Positions 51,219-61,190 of a DNA stretch of 64,000 nt are shown here, one piece after another. Below the pieces are notes generated by a model. The model worked only from the letters and a program-made list of their open reading frames with translations. It was not told where the DNA came from and made no database searches. The position numbers were made by a program, and so were the translations under genes. This stretch comes from Planctomycetota bacterium (GTDB lineage Bacteria > Planctomycetota > UBA1135 > UBA2386), in assembly GCA_020638695.1 (NCBI GenBank), contig JACKIB010000004.1, positions 234,563-298,562 of the forward strand, given 5' to 3'. The first letter of the stretch is position 1. Each line of letters opens with the position of its first letter.

Positions 51219-51943
51219 CCGACGATTCGGTGATGACCGATCCGGTGCGGGCGGCAGCAGCGCGGCTGCGCGGCCATCTGGTTGCGACGCCGGTGGTCGG
51301 GGGGGCGGTGCTCCCGGGCTTCGCCCTCCCCGCCGGTGCGCGACTCAAGCTCGAGTGCCTGCAGCCGGGCGGAACCGCGATGTTCCGCGGCTACGCGCAC
51401 GCGCTGCTGCGCAGCCTCGGACGCTTCAAAGGTGTCGTGCTGCACGGCGATCCGCGGCAGATTCGGGCGCAGGCGTGCGCCGCTGTGGCGCATCGGCTGC
51501 CGGCGGTGGCGGTGGCAGACGCCCCGCTGCCCGAGTCGCTCGCACAGCTGCTGCACGAGTTGGGATTGGAAGCCGTGCCGGGCGATCCCGTCGAACACGC
51601 GGCGAACCGGGGTTTCGTCGTCATGCCCGGGTGCTCCGATTCCGATGTGCTCGACGGTCTCGCGACGTTGGGGCTCGAGCTGGCCGATGAGTTGCCGCTC
51701 GACACCTCTCGGGTGCTGGTCGCGCCCAGCGTACTCGCCGCGCCGGTGCGCCGCGGACTCGCCGCCGGTGGGCGCGACACGCCGGTTGCCGGAGTGGATC
51801 GGGATCCGGGGGTCGACTTCGCCGCACTGGCAGGCGCGGTGCTCGACCAGTTGCGGGTCGCGAGCGACCCCGAGGGTCTCGCCGCGTTGTGGGCCGGATG
51901 CCACTCCACGGACGAGGGGCTGGCGGTGGTGCTGTCCTGCTGA
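51215..51943 (+). CDS. degenerate PLP-fold-II (threonine dehydratase-like) protein
   Basis: This protein of about 242 residues starts at GTG 51215 or ATG 51233. The segment LKLECLQPGGTAMFRGYAHA aligns with the PLP-binding LKxExLQPTGSFKxRGA of Ser/Thr dehydratases, but the Schiff-base lysine is replaced by methionine. The 'SSGNHGQ' phosphate-binding stretch has become LHGDPRQIRAQACAA. The chain stops well short of the usual ~320 residues. It therefore cannot be a normal dehydratase. It is translationally coupled to comF (GTGA). Either a pseudo-enzyme with a new binding role or a decaying gene. Confidence 0.65.
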   Translation: MTDDSVMTDPVRAAAARLRGHLVATPVVGGAVLPGFALPAGARLKLECLQPGGTAMFRGYAHALLRSLGRFKGVVLHGDPRQIRAQACAAVAHRLPAVAVADAPLPESLAQLLHELGLEAVPGDPVEHAANRGFVVMPGCSDSDVLDGLATLGLELADELPLDTSRVLVAPSVLAAPVRRGLAAGGRDTPVAGVDRDPGVDFAALAGAVLDQLRVASDPEGLAALWAGCHSTDEGLAVVLSC

Positions 51944-52018
51944 GCTGCAGGGGCCGCGGATCGTGCCGGCATGCGAGGATGCTCCGGTACCTTCCAAGAC
52001 ACCTGGACGGCTGTTTCG
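51944..52018 (+). repeat. 75-bp direct repeat, copy 1
   Basis: It begins immediately after the stop codon of the PLP-fold gene and matches 52128-52202 at 73 of 75 positions by hand (T/A and C/A differences). It contains the imperfect inverted repeat CCGGCATGC / GCTCCGG. Confidence 0.9.
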
Positions 52019-52127
52019 TCAGCGGGCAGCGGCACCGGAAGCTCCAGTGAGCAAGCGGCCGAGGCCTCATGGCGGCGCGCAGCGCCGCGCTCACCCAACG
52101 CCTTGGGTGCGGCCTTGGCCGCGATAG

Positions 52128-52202
52128 GCTGCAGGGGCCGCGGATCGAGCCGGCATGCGAGGATGCTCCGGTACCTTCCAAGACACCTGGACGGATGTTT
52201 CG
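52128..52202 (+). repeat. 75-bp direct repeat, copy 2
   Basis: This is the second copy, 184 bp after copy 1. The 109 bp between the copies contain GC-rich inverted repeats (GGCGGCGCGCAGCGCCGC and GGTGCGGCCTTGGCC). No coding potential shared by the copies was seen. The pair lies between the plus-strand PLP-fold gene and the minus-strand HAD gene. Confidence 0.9.
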
Positions 52203-52293
52203 CCGCCGAATCGTCGGGTCGGCGCGGAGCCTCACGCCGCGGATACCCGCCGATCCACCCGGCGGGGAGGGGCTTCCCGTGTCGCTCGGCTAC

Positions 52294-52869
52294 CTACACG
52301 CGCTGCGCGGCTTCGAAGCGCCGGATGCAGCGCACCGCGCTGCGGATGTCCGGCTCGTGGAAGTGCGGTTCGACGTGGAAGCGACCATCCCGTCCACCTT
52401 CCCCGGTGTCGACCAGGATGGTCCCCATCCCCGCGCGGCTCGCGGCGAGGATGTCCAGCGAGGTGTGACCGATCATCCAGCAGCGCGAGAGGTTCAGGTC
52501 GAACTCCTGCTGCGCCATCTTGAACATCCCGGGGGCGGGCTTGCGAAACACCGATTCCTTGCGGTACTTCGCCCGGCCCTTGGGGTGGTAGGGGCAGCTG
52601 TAGATCTTGTCTATCCGCACCCGGGCGGCGGCGGCGTCCTGGAGGAAGCGGTCGCACGCGCGGCGGAACTCGCGCTCGGTCAGACGGCCGAAGGCGATGT
52701 CCTCACGGTTGGTCGCCACGAACAGGCGGAACTGGGTGGGGTTGATCCGGGCCAGGGCCTCGAGCGCCCCCTCGTAGTAGTCGAGCCCGGTGGAGCCGAG
52801 TCGCGCGCTCTGCACCACGACGCCATCGAGCTCGAAGAAGACGGCCTGATTCTCGGGACTGCGAGCCAT
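52294..52869 (-). CDS. HAD-superfamily protein (GmhB-like) lacking the nucleophilic Asp
   Basis: This protein of about 191 residues is aligned to HAD-IIIA phosphatases of the GmhB/histidinol-phosphatase type. Motif I reads AVFFELDGVV where the family has VFLDRDGVI, so the nucleophile is Glu13 and only the second Asp (D15) is kept. Motif II is FVATNRED. The zinc-like loop is partly kept (SCPYHPKG). Motif III lysine K110 is in FRKPAPGMF, and motif IV is GHTSLDILAASRAG with His replacing the first Asp. The fold looks intact but catalysis by the usual phospho-aspartate route should be impossible. A longer frame upstream of 52869 exists but is not protein-like. Confidence 0.72.
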   Translation of the reverse strand: MARSPENQAVFFELDGVVVQSARLGSTGLDYYEGALEALARINPTQFRLFVATNREDIAFGRLTEREFRRACDRFLQDAAAARVRIDKIYSCPYHPKGRAKYRKESVFRKPAPGMFKMAQQEFDLNLSRCWMIGHTSLDILAASRAGMGTILVDTGEGGRDGRFHVEPHFHEPDIRSAVRCIRRFEAAQRV

Positions 52870-53153
52870 GCCGGCTGTTTCGTCCCGATGCCATGGGGGC
52901 TTGAGGTCGAAGGTGCGGGAATGTGTCGGAAACGACCCCGGCCGATCGTCGCAATTCTCTTCCTGATATGGAGATCGGGCGGTGACCGGGAAACCACCCG
53001 GGATCGTCGGTGGCGCGCCCACCGCTCCGTGAACAGCCGCTCCGAGCGCGCGGTTGTGCAAAAAACCCTGGCCGCCACAAGCCGAGCGTCCGTAGGCCAT
53101 AACGTCTCACGGGAGCCTCGAGTCCGGCTCCCGCCTCGCGCCGCGCTCCACCG

Positions 53154-53717
53154 ATGCCCTCCCGAGTTGCCGATTCCGAGTTGATGCAGCGCGTCAAATC
53201 CGGCGACGTCGGAGCGTTCGAGACGATCGTCCAACGCCACAAGGGGCTGGTCTACGGGCTCTGCTTCAGCATGCTGCGCTGCCGTGAAGACGCCGAGGAA
53301 GCGGCGCAGGACAGCTTCCTGAAGTTGTTCCGCAACCGCGACCTGTACGACGAGAGCCGGGCCCTCGAGCCGTGGCTGCTGCGCATCGCGGGGAACACCA
53401 GTCGCGACCTGCTGCGCCGGCGCCGCAATGCCAGCCTACCCATGGTGCGGGAGCGCGAGGGTGACCTGCTCATGCAGTTGATGGAGGACCCCAAGAGCGC
53501 CCAGTCCTCCGATCAGGCGGCGACCCGCCAGGCGGTGCGCCAGGCGATCGAACAGATGTCGGATCGATTCCGGCTGCCGTTGGTGCTGCGCTATTTGAAC
53601 GGGTTGACCAACCACCAGATCGCCGAGGCGCTCGGGATCTCGTTGAGCAACGTGAAGGTGCGGCTGGCGCGCGCGAAGGACGTGCTGCAGAGCCGCTTGT
53701 TGGAGGCACGGGAGTGA
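53154..53717 (+). CDS. ECF-type RNA polymerase sigma factor (RpoE-like)
   Basis: This 187-residue protein has region 2 (about 10-80; VKSGDVGAFETIVQRHKG, EDAEEAAQDSFLKLFRN) and region 4 (about 125-180; QMSDRFRLPLVLRYLNGLTN, HQIAEALGISLSNVKVRLAR). The wording is of the RpoE-like ECF group. The stop overlaps the start of the zinc-finger anti-sigma gene, so the two are a classical sigma/anti-sigma pair. The sigma factor should be released when the anti-sigma is inactivated and probably autoregulates its own promoter in the 284-bp gap upstream, where I could not pick out boxes. Confidence 0.95.
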   Translation: MPSRVADSELMQRVKSGDVGAFETIVQRHKGLVYGLCFSMLRCREDAEEAAQDSFLKLFRNRDLYDESRALEPWLLRIAGNTSRDLLRRRRNASLPMVREREGDLLMQLMEDPKSAQSSDQAATRQAVRQAIEQMSDRFRLPLVLRYLNGLTNHQIAEALGISLSNVKVRLARAKDVLQSRLLEARE

Positions 53718-56155
53718 TGGGAAAGGACAGCGGGCCGTTGCCAGGTGACGAATTCCACGAGCCGAGGGTCCACGCCGACCACCAGCCGGCATCCCCGCGC
53801 GATCTCGAGCGTTTCCCGCCGAGTTCCGCGGAGTGTGCGCGGGTGCGCGGGTTGTTGCGCGACTTCGTCGACGACGACCTCCCCGCGGTGGCCAAGCAGC
53901 GGATCGAGGCGCACGTGCACGGCTGTCGGGCCTGCAACCTGGCGCTGTCGCGTTGCGAGTCCGAGCTGCAGCAGATTCGCGCCGCGTTGGCCGAGTGCGA
54001 CCGCCGTCGGCTCGCGCCGCCGGCTTCGTTCGCCCCCGGGCTGATGGAGCGGATCTCCACCGAGGCTGCGATGCACGCCTCGTACGAACCGCCGACCGGG
54101 TTCACGCGCCGGGTGATGGACCGGGTCGCGCGGGAGACCACAGGCGGTCCGCAAGTGATTCACCGTCCCTGGCGGGTGCTGCCCCGAATCGGCGTGGCCG
54201 CCGCCGCCGCGGTGTTGATGGTCGTCGGTGCGGCATTGTGGTGGCATTGGACGCAGCCGGAGGAATCGGCTGGCGATGTCGTCGCGGCGCGTCAGGTGCG
54301 GCTCGTCGGTGGTGGGGCGGTCGCGGCGGGGCAGCGGCTGCGCGGAGATGAGGAGCTGGCTACCGGCGTGGAGGGCAAGCTCGCCATTCGGCTGCGCGGC
54401 AGCCGGCGCGGTGCCGGAACCGTGCAACTCGACGCCGAGGGTTCGGTGCGGTTGACGGACGATGGGCTGGAGCTGCTCACTGGCGATGCCGAGGTCACCG
54501 TCGAGGCGAGCATGCTGGTGCGGGTGGCCGAGGCCGGAACGGTACGGCTCGGCCCGGGTCAGTTCGAGATCAGCTCGGTCGCGGTGCGCCACCAGGATGG
54601 CCGCGCCGGTCGCCGGGTCCAGGTCGCGGTCACGGACGGCACTGCCGAGGTGGTGCTGGGCGAGGACAGCCAGGAGGTCTCGTCCGGTCAGGTCGCCTAC
54701 TACAGCTCGTTCGGCGGTCTCCGCGTGGGGCGCTACGGTGGCCGGGATCTGGTCTACAGCTCCCGAGCCGCGGCGCAGCAGCCGACCACCCCGACGACGC
54801 CCGCAGCCCCGACACCGGAGCCGTTCGGTCAGCTGCTGGATCCCTTCACCTCCGAACCGATCGCCGGTGCGTCGGTGATGCTGCGCACCATGCACGGTGT
54901 GCAGCGGCACACCACGGATGCCGAGGGGCGGTTCGCGTTCGACGGCGTGGAACAACTGCAGGGTCAGTTCGCCGTGTTGCAGGCGTGGCCGCCGGCCGGC
55001 GCCGTGAACTTGGCCGAAGTCGCTCCGACCCCGCTGTACCTCGGCGGGCAGGAGCAGGGCTTGCGGCGGTTCTTCTTCGGCCGCGGGATGCAGCTGCAGG
55101 GGCGTCTGCTCGACGCCGAGCAGCGGATCCCCAGCCGTGCCTGGGTGCAGGCGTGCCGGATCGACGAGCTGTTCGGGTTCGCGGCCCCGCTGGGCGGTCG
55201 GGTGCCCTCGCTGGATGGTGGGGGTGCGTTCCGCATCGCCGGCCTGCCGATCTACTCGGGTCCGTACCAGACCCTGGTGCTGCTCGCGGCGCAGGACGGA
55301 GTGCGGCCACGTGTGGTGCTGGCCCGCGACCGCGGCCCGCGTTCGGCCGACGCCGCGCTCGAGCTCCGGTTGCCGCAGGCACAACGGGTCACCCTGACCG
55401 GTTTCCCCGCGTCGACCACGCTGCAGTTCCTGATGCCGATCGAGGATCTGCCCCCCGGGCAGGCGGTTTGGATCACCGAGCTGCGTAGCAGCGCGGAGGG
55501 CAGCTTGACGCTGGATCTGTCCGGGCCGACCTTCCTGCTCGATGCAGCGGCGGCACCGCGGTTGGTCAGTGGGGAGCCCGGCGGCGCGGTACGGTTGTCC
55601 GTGGCGGCGTTGCCGCCGCAGCTCGTCGGTGTGCGGTCCGGTTTGCTCCAGCCCGAGCGGCTGCACTGGTTCGGTGCGCGCTCGGCGTTCGACGCGGTGG
55701 CGCCCCTGCCGGCGCATGGCGGGCTGATCTCGGTGGTCAAGCCGGGTGCTCAGTTGTGTCTCGACAGCTCGGTGTTCCACCGGCTACCCAGTGGTGAAGT
55801 GCGCTTCCTCGGCCTCTTCGACAACCGGGTCACGCTGCGCTGCGTGGCCGACGCGGTCGGCGAGCTGATCGCGGTCACGCCAGATGGTTGGGTCGGAAGA
55901 CTCGACCTGCAGCACCGGCTGGGTCGGGCGGAGTTGACGATCGTGCCCGTCGCACCCGGGCACCTGCAGGCGGTGCCCTCCACGCCCCAGACCGGTCTGC
56001 TGTCGCTGATTCGCCACGACATGGCGATCGCGGTGCCGATCCACCGCGACTTCGCCGATCGCGACTGGGTGGTGTTGCCGGGGCAGTACCGTTTCGGTGC
56101 GCACGGCTTCCAGGTGGGATCGGTGGTGCACACCGACCTGCCGCGGCTGCGCTGA
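53717..56155 (+). CDS. giant anti-sigma factor: zinc-finger + TM + FecR-like + carboxypeptidase-regulatory-like domains
   Basis: This protein of about 812 residues has a zinc-binding anti-sigma domain (about 35-90) with the H-x3-C-x2-C motif at H66, C70 and C73 (EAHVHGCRACN). A single membrane helix follows at about 157-177 (PRIGVAAAAAVLMVVGAALW). Outside the membrane, a FecR-like region (about 190-330; GEDSQEVSSGQVAYYSSFGG) is followed by a Pro/Thr linker and a CarboxypepD_reg-like domain (LLDPFTSEPIAGASVML, HTTDAEGRFAFDGVEQL). A further ~400 residues of beta-rich chain complete it. The external part is far larger than in usual anti-sigma factors and is probably the signal sensor. Translation starts at GTG 53714 or ATG 53717, overlapping the sigma stop. 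Confidence 0.85.
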   Translation: MGKDSGPLPGDEFHEPRVHADHQPASPRDLERFPPSSAECARVRGLLRDFVDDDLPAVAKQRIEAHVHGCRACNLALSRCESELQQIRAALAECDRRRLAPPASFAPGLMERISTEAAMHASYEPPTGFTRRVMDRVARETTGGPQVIHRPWRVLPRIGVAAAAAVLMVVGAALWWHWTQPEESAGDVVAARQVRLVGGGAVAAGQRLRGDEELATGVEGKLAIRLRGSRRGAGTVQLDAEGSVRLTDDGLELLTGDAEVTVEASMLVRVAEAGTVRLGPGQFEISSVAVRHQDGRAGRRVQVAVTDGTAEVVLGEDSQEVSSGQVAYYSSFGGLRVGRYGGRDLVYSSRAAAQQPTTPTTPAAPTPEPFGQLLDPFTSEPIAGASVMLRTMHGVQRHTTDAEGRFAFDGVEQLQGQFAVLQAWPPAGAVNLAEVAPTPLYLGGQEQGLRRFFFGRGMQLQGRLLDAEQRIPSRAWVQACRIDELFGFAAPLGGRVPSLDGGGAFRIAGLPIYSGPYQTLVLLAAQDGVRPRVVLARDRGPRSADAALELRLPQAQRVTLTGFPASTTLQFLMPIEDLPPGQAVWITELRSSAEGSLTLDLSGPTFLLDAAAAPRLVSGEPGGAVRLSVAALPPQLVGVRSGLLQPERLHWFGARSAFDAVAPLPAHGGLISVVKPGAQLCLDSSVFHRLPSGEVRFLGLFDNRVTLRCVADAVGELIAVTPDGWVGRLDLQHRLGRAELTIVPVAPGHLQAVPSTPQTGLLSLIRHDMAIAVPIHRDFADRDWVVLPGQYRFGAHGFQVGSVVHTDLPRLR

Positions 56156-56164
56156 GCGTCCGGT

Positions 56165-56959
56165 TCAGGCGAGTGCGCCGAGGAACTCGGCCACCCGATC
56201 GAACACCTCGGCGGCTTCGAGCAGCAGCGAATGGCCGGCGCCTTCCACAAGGTGGAAGTGCCCGTTCGGTAGCAGCTCGGCGGTGGCCCGTACCTCGTCG
56301 ACGCCCGTGAGCGTGTCCTCGGCGCCGGCGAAGCACAGGCAGGGGCATGTCACCTCGCGTACCAGCTGGCTGCCGTCGAAGGTGTGGAGGCACTGCGCCT
56401 GGGCGATCATCAACGCCCGAGTGGGGTCGTCGAGCTTCATCGCCCGAACGATGTCGCCGACCACCTTGGGGTGTCGGTTGTGGAACGAGCTGCCGAACAG
56501 GAAGGTCGCCAGGATCTCCGCCAGCTGCGGTGGCTCGAGCCGCTCCGCGAGGATCTGGAAGAAGCGGTAGATCCTGCGGGCGCGTGGCGTGGCTACCGCC
56601 GACGAGGCGAGCAATGCCATGCCGGCGACTCGCTCGGGAGCCTGCTGTGCCACGTGCAGCGCGACCTTGCCGCCCAGCGAGGTGGCGACCAGCGAAACCC
56701 GTTCGATCGCCGCATCGTCGAGCACCGCGAGGACATCGCGCGCCGCCTCGTCGAGGTGGTAGTCGCCACTGTGGGGCGACGACGGGGCGACCCCGACCGG
56801 ATCGAAGTCGACGCAGCGGAACCCGGCGCGCACGAACCGGCGCGGCAGGGTTCCGAACAGCCGGGCGCCCGAGCCGAGCCCCGGGATCAGCAGCACCGTC
56901 GGACCGTCTCCCTGGGTGGCGTAGCGGACTCGGCGGTCTCCCCGCTCGGCGACCGCCAT
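56165..56959 (-). CDS. alpha/beta hydrolase
   Basis: This 264-residue alpha/beta-hydrolase has the oxyanion-hole segment PTVLLIPGLGSGARLFGT. The nucleophile elbow VATSLGGKVALHV has Ser in T-S-L-G-G. The acid is in CFAGAEDTLTGVD and the His in VEGAGHSLLLEA. The substrate is unknown; the closest style is the small esterase/lactonase and MhpC-like families. Its ATG shares a base with the stop of the upstream M28 gene (TGATG on the minus strand), so it is the third gene of a coupled set. Confidence 0.88.
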   Translation of the reverse strand: MAVAERGDRRVRYATQGDGPTVLLIPGLGSGARLFGTLPRRFVRAGFRCVDFDPVGVAPSSPHSGDYHLDEAARDVLAVLDDAAIERVSLVATSLGGKVALHVAQQAPERVAGMALLASSAVATPRARRIYRFFQILAERLEPPQLAEILATFLFGSSFHNRHPKVVGDIVRAMKLDDPTRALMIAQAQCLHTFDGSQLVREVTCPCLCFAGAEDTLTGVDEVRATAELLPNGHFHLVEGAGHSLLLEAAEVFDRVAEFLGALA

Positions 56960-57930
56960 CAGTGTTTGCGTTCGGCGGGGAACAACCGCTCCTCGAACCC
57001 CGGCAGCGCGGTCAGCACCACCTCACCGACGAGGTGCAGGCTCTGCGCAGCGATGTTGTCGAGCGTGTCGGTTGGCTTGTGCCAGTGGTTGTTCGTCTCC
57101 AAGTCGATCAGGTCGATGCTGGGGATGCGTGCCTCGAGGAACGGAAGGTGGTCGTCCGTAACCTTGCTCCGATTGGCGAAGAACCACTGCTGGTGGCCGG
57201 TCGCCTGCGCCGCGCGCATCACGATCTTCTTGAGCTCCGTATCCGAGTTCAGGTCGTCGTCGAGGTGCAGGTCCTTGCCGCCGACCATGTCCAGCAACAT
57301 GAACGCGCGGATCTTCGGCCCCTGCGGGTCGTCGAGCAGGCTCTGCTGGTACTGCCGGACGTAGCGTCGCGAACCGAACAGGGCCCGCGAGAGGTCCCAC
57401 TTGAAGCTCAAGCTCTCTTCGCCGTCGAAGAACACCAGCTCCACCGTGGCCCGCCGCGTGGTCTGTTCCTTGAGCACGCGGGCGAGCTCCAGTAGCAGGC
57501 CGACGCCGCTGCCCGAGTCGTTGGCGCCGACGAAGTGGAAGTTGTGGGCTGGGTCCGTGTGCCCGGTGGTGCACTTGGTGTCGTGGTGACACCCGATCAC
57601 GATCTTGTCGGGATGGCTGCCGGGCAGCGTCACGGTGACGTTGGTGAAGTAGATCCCCTCGCGTGGGTCGGTCCACCGATCGAGCTTGGGCGACAGCCCC
57701 ATCTCCAGCAGGGTCTTGCTGATGTAGCCGAGGGCCTGCGACCAGCCGGTCGAGCCGGTGTGCCGGGCGCCGAATCCGACGAGTGCCGCGACGTGGCCGT
57801 AGGCGCGCTGCCCGAGTCCCTCCGGAGCGCGCACCGCGGCGAGCACCGCAGGTCGTTGCCGGTGCCAGCAGGTGGCGCCGAGCAGCACCAGGCACGCCAG
57901 GCCCGGAACGAGCAATGCTCGGGCCTTCAC
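56959..57930 (-). CDS. M28-family, glutaminyl-peptide cyclotransferase-like
   Basis: This protein of about 323 residues starts at GTG 57930 (VKARALLVPGLACLVLLGA), with a signal or membrane anchor. Metal ligands of the M28 fold are seen in GCHHDTKCTTG, GANDSGSGVGLLLELA, FFDGEESLSF and FMLLDMVGG, and the late His in NNHWHKPTDTL. The combination F-F-D-G-E-E...GSRRYV and V-T-D-D-H-L-P-F is that of glutaminyl cyclases, which form N-terminal pyroglutamate. It overlaps the next M28 gene by GTGA (57927-57930) and the hydrolase by one base. Confidence 0.85.
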   Translation of the reverse strand: MKARALLVPGLACLVLLGATCWHRQRPAVLAAVRAPEGLGQRAYGHVAALVGFGARHTGSTGWSQALGYISKTLLEMGLSPKLDRWTDPREGIYFTNVTVTLPGSHPDKIVIGCHHDTKCTTGHTDPAHNFHFVGANDSGSGVGLLLELARVLKEQTTRRATVELVFFDGEESLSFKWDLSRALFGSRRYVRQYQQSLLDDPQGPKIRAFMLLDMVGGKDLHLDDDLNSDTELKKIVMRAAQATGHQQWFFANRSKVTDDHLPFLEARIPSIDLIDLETNNHWHKPTDTLDNIAAQSLHLVGEVVLTALPGFEERLFPAERKH

Positions 57931-58979
57931 TTCATCACCTGGAAGACCTGCTTCTCGAGCTCGGGCATCGCGAACCACAGCAGGTCGCCGATCACCTTCA
58001 GCGACGCCGGATCCATCGCCGCCAGGTTGTCGTCCGCGGTGTGCCACCACGCCTGGTAGTCCGGGTGGGTCGGCGCGTTGGGGTTGTCCGGCGTCTTCGG
58101 CACCCGGTAGTGGAAATCGATCAGGTCGATCACCTTGATGCCGTTCTGCTTGAAGAAGTAGTGGTCGTCCTCGATCGGAGACTCGTAGGAGAACCAGCCC
58201 TGCTTCCGGGTGCGGCCGAGTGTCTCGGTGGCGACCTTCTCGAACAGTCCGAGCAGGGTGGAGTTGGACGCCAGGTCGCGGTCGACCTTCGGGTTCTTGC
58301 TGCCGATCAGGTCGAGCAGCACCATCGCCCCGACCCGCCGTGCCATGCCCTTGGGGAACCGGGTCTTGTCCTTCTGCATGGTCTCGACGAAGTAGCGGCT
58401 GCCGACCAGCGACTGGGCGTGGCTGGTGTCCCACTCGAAGGTCCGAGACTCCTCGCCGTCGAACCACACCAACCAGACGTTGGGCACGCTCTTGCGGGAC
58501 TTCAACACCCGAGCCAGCTCCAGCAAGACCGCCGAGCCACCCGCACCGTCGATCGCGCCGACGAATTCGAAATTGCTCGTCGGCTTGTCATGCCCGGAAC
58601 ACAGCTTGGTGTCGTAGTGCGCGGCGACGATCAGGATCGGTCCGTTGGTCGGGTCCTGCCCGGGGATCTCGGTCCACACGTTGTGCAGCCGCAGCTTCTT
58701 CTTGTCGTGGCCGAAGAAGTGGTCCCAGTTCTGCTCGTGCGCCGGCAGTCCCAGCGCTTTCAGCTGATCGCGGATGTAGTCGCGGTTGCGCAGGAGCGCG
58801 GGTGAACCCGAGGGTCGCGGCCCGAACGCCACCATTGCGCGGGCATGGCCCATCGCCCGGTCGGCGTCGACCGGGCCGCTACGGGCCGAGGCGCCGCTCG
58901 AGCAGGAATTCAGCCACAGTGCGGCTAAAACCACGCTCGCAACGGCGACTAGGGCGAGTGGACCACTCCTGATGCGCAT
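57927..58979 (-). CDS. M28-family, glutaminyl-peptide cyclotransferase-like lipoprotein
   Basis: This 350-residue protein starts MRIRSGPLALVAVASVVLAA with a lipobox-like LNSC, predicting a lipid anchor. Ligands are AAHYDTKLCSGHD, VGAIDGAGGSAVLLELA, VWFDGEESRTFEWDT, MVLLDLIGSKNP and the acidic/His block SPIEDDHYFFKQNG, followed by YQAWWHTADDNL. The middle ligand block reads A-I-D-G-A-G-G and keeps the aspartate. It is a close paralogue of the next gene, so the pair arose by tandem duplication. First gene of the coupled three-gene set. Confidence 0.86.
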   Translation of the reverse strand: MRIRSGPLALVAVASVVLAALWLNSCSSGASARSGPVDADRAMGHARAMVAFGPRPSGSPALLRNRDYIRDQLKALGLPAHEQNWDHFFGHDKKKLRLHNVWTEIPGQDPTNGPILIVAAHYDTKLCSGHDKPTSNFEFVGAIDGAGGSAVLLELARVLKSRKSVPNVWLVWFDGEESRTFEWDTSHAQSLVGSRYFVETMQKDKTRFPKGMARRVGAMVLLDLIGSKNPKVDRDLASNSTLLGLFEKVATETLGRTRKQGWFSYESPIEDDHYFFKQNGIKVIDLIDFHYRVPKTPDNPNAPTHPDYQAWWHTADDNLAAMDPASLKVIGDLLWFAMPELEKQVFQVMK

Positions 58980-59125
58980 GATTCCAGCCTACCCGAACCG
59001 GCGCGTCGGAAAACCCGGCAACTCGGCGCTGGTGTCCATACTTCCCTTGAGGCCGCTGTCTGATCCGCCGATAGTACCGGGCGAACCAGCAGCGCGCGCA
59101 CCCACAACCCCCGGCAGAGGCCAGC

Positions 59126-61156
<2,031 letters not shown>

Positions 61157-61190
61157 AGCGCGCTTCGACAGGACCAAACCGGACCCGTAG

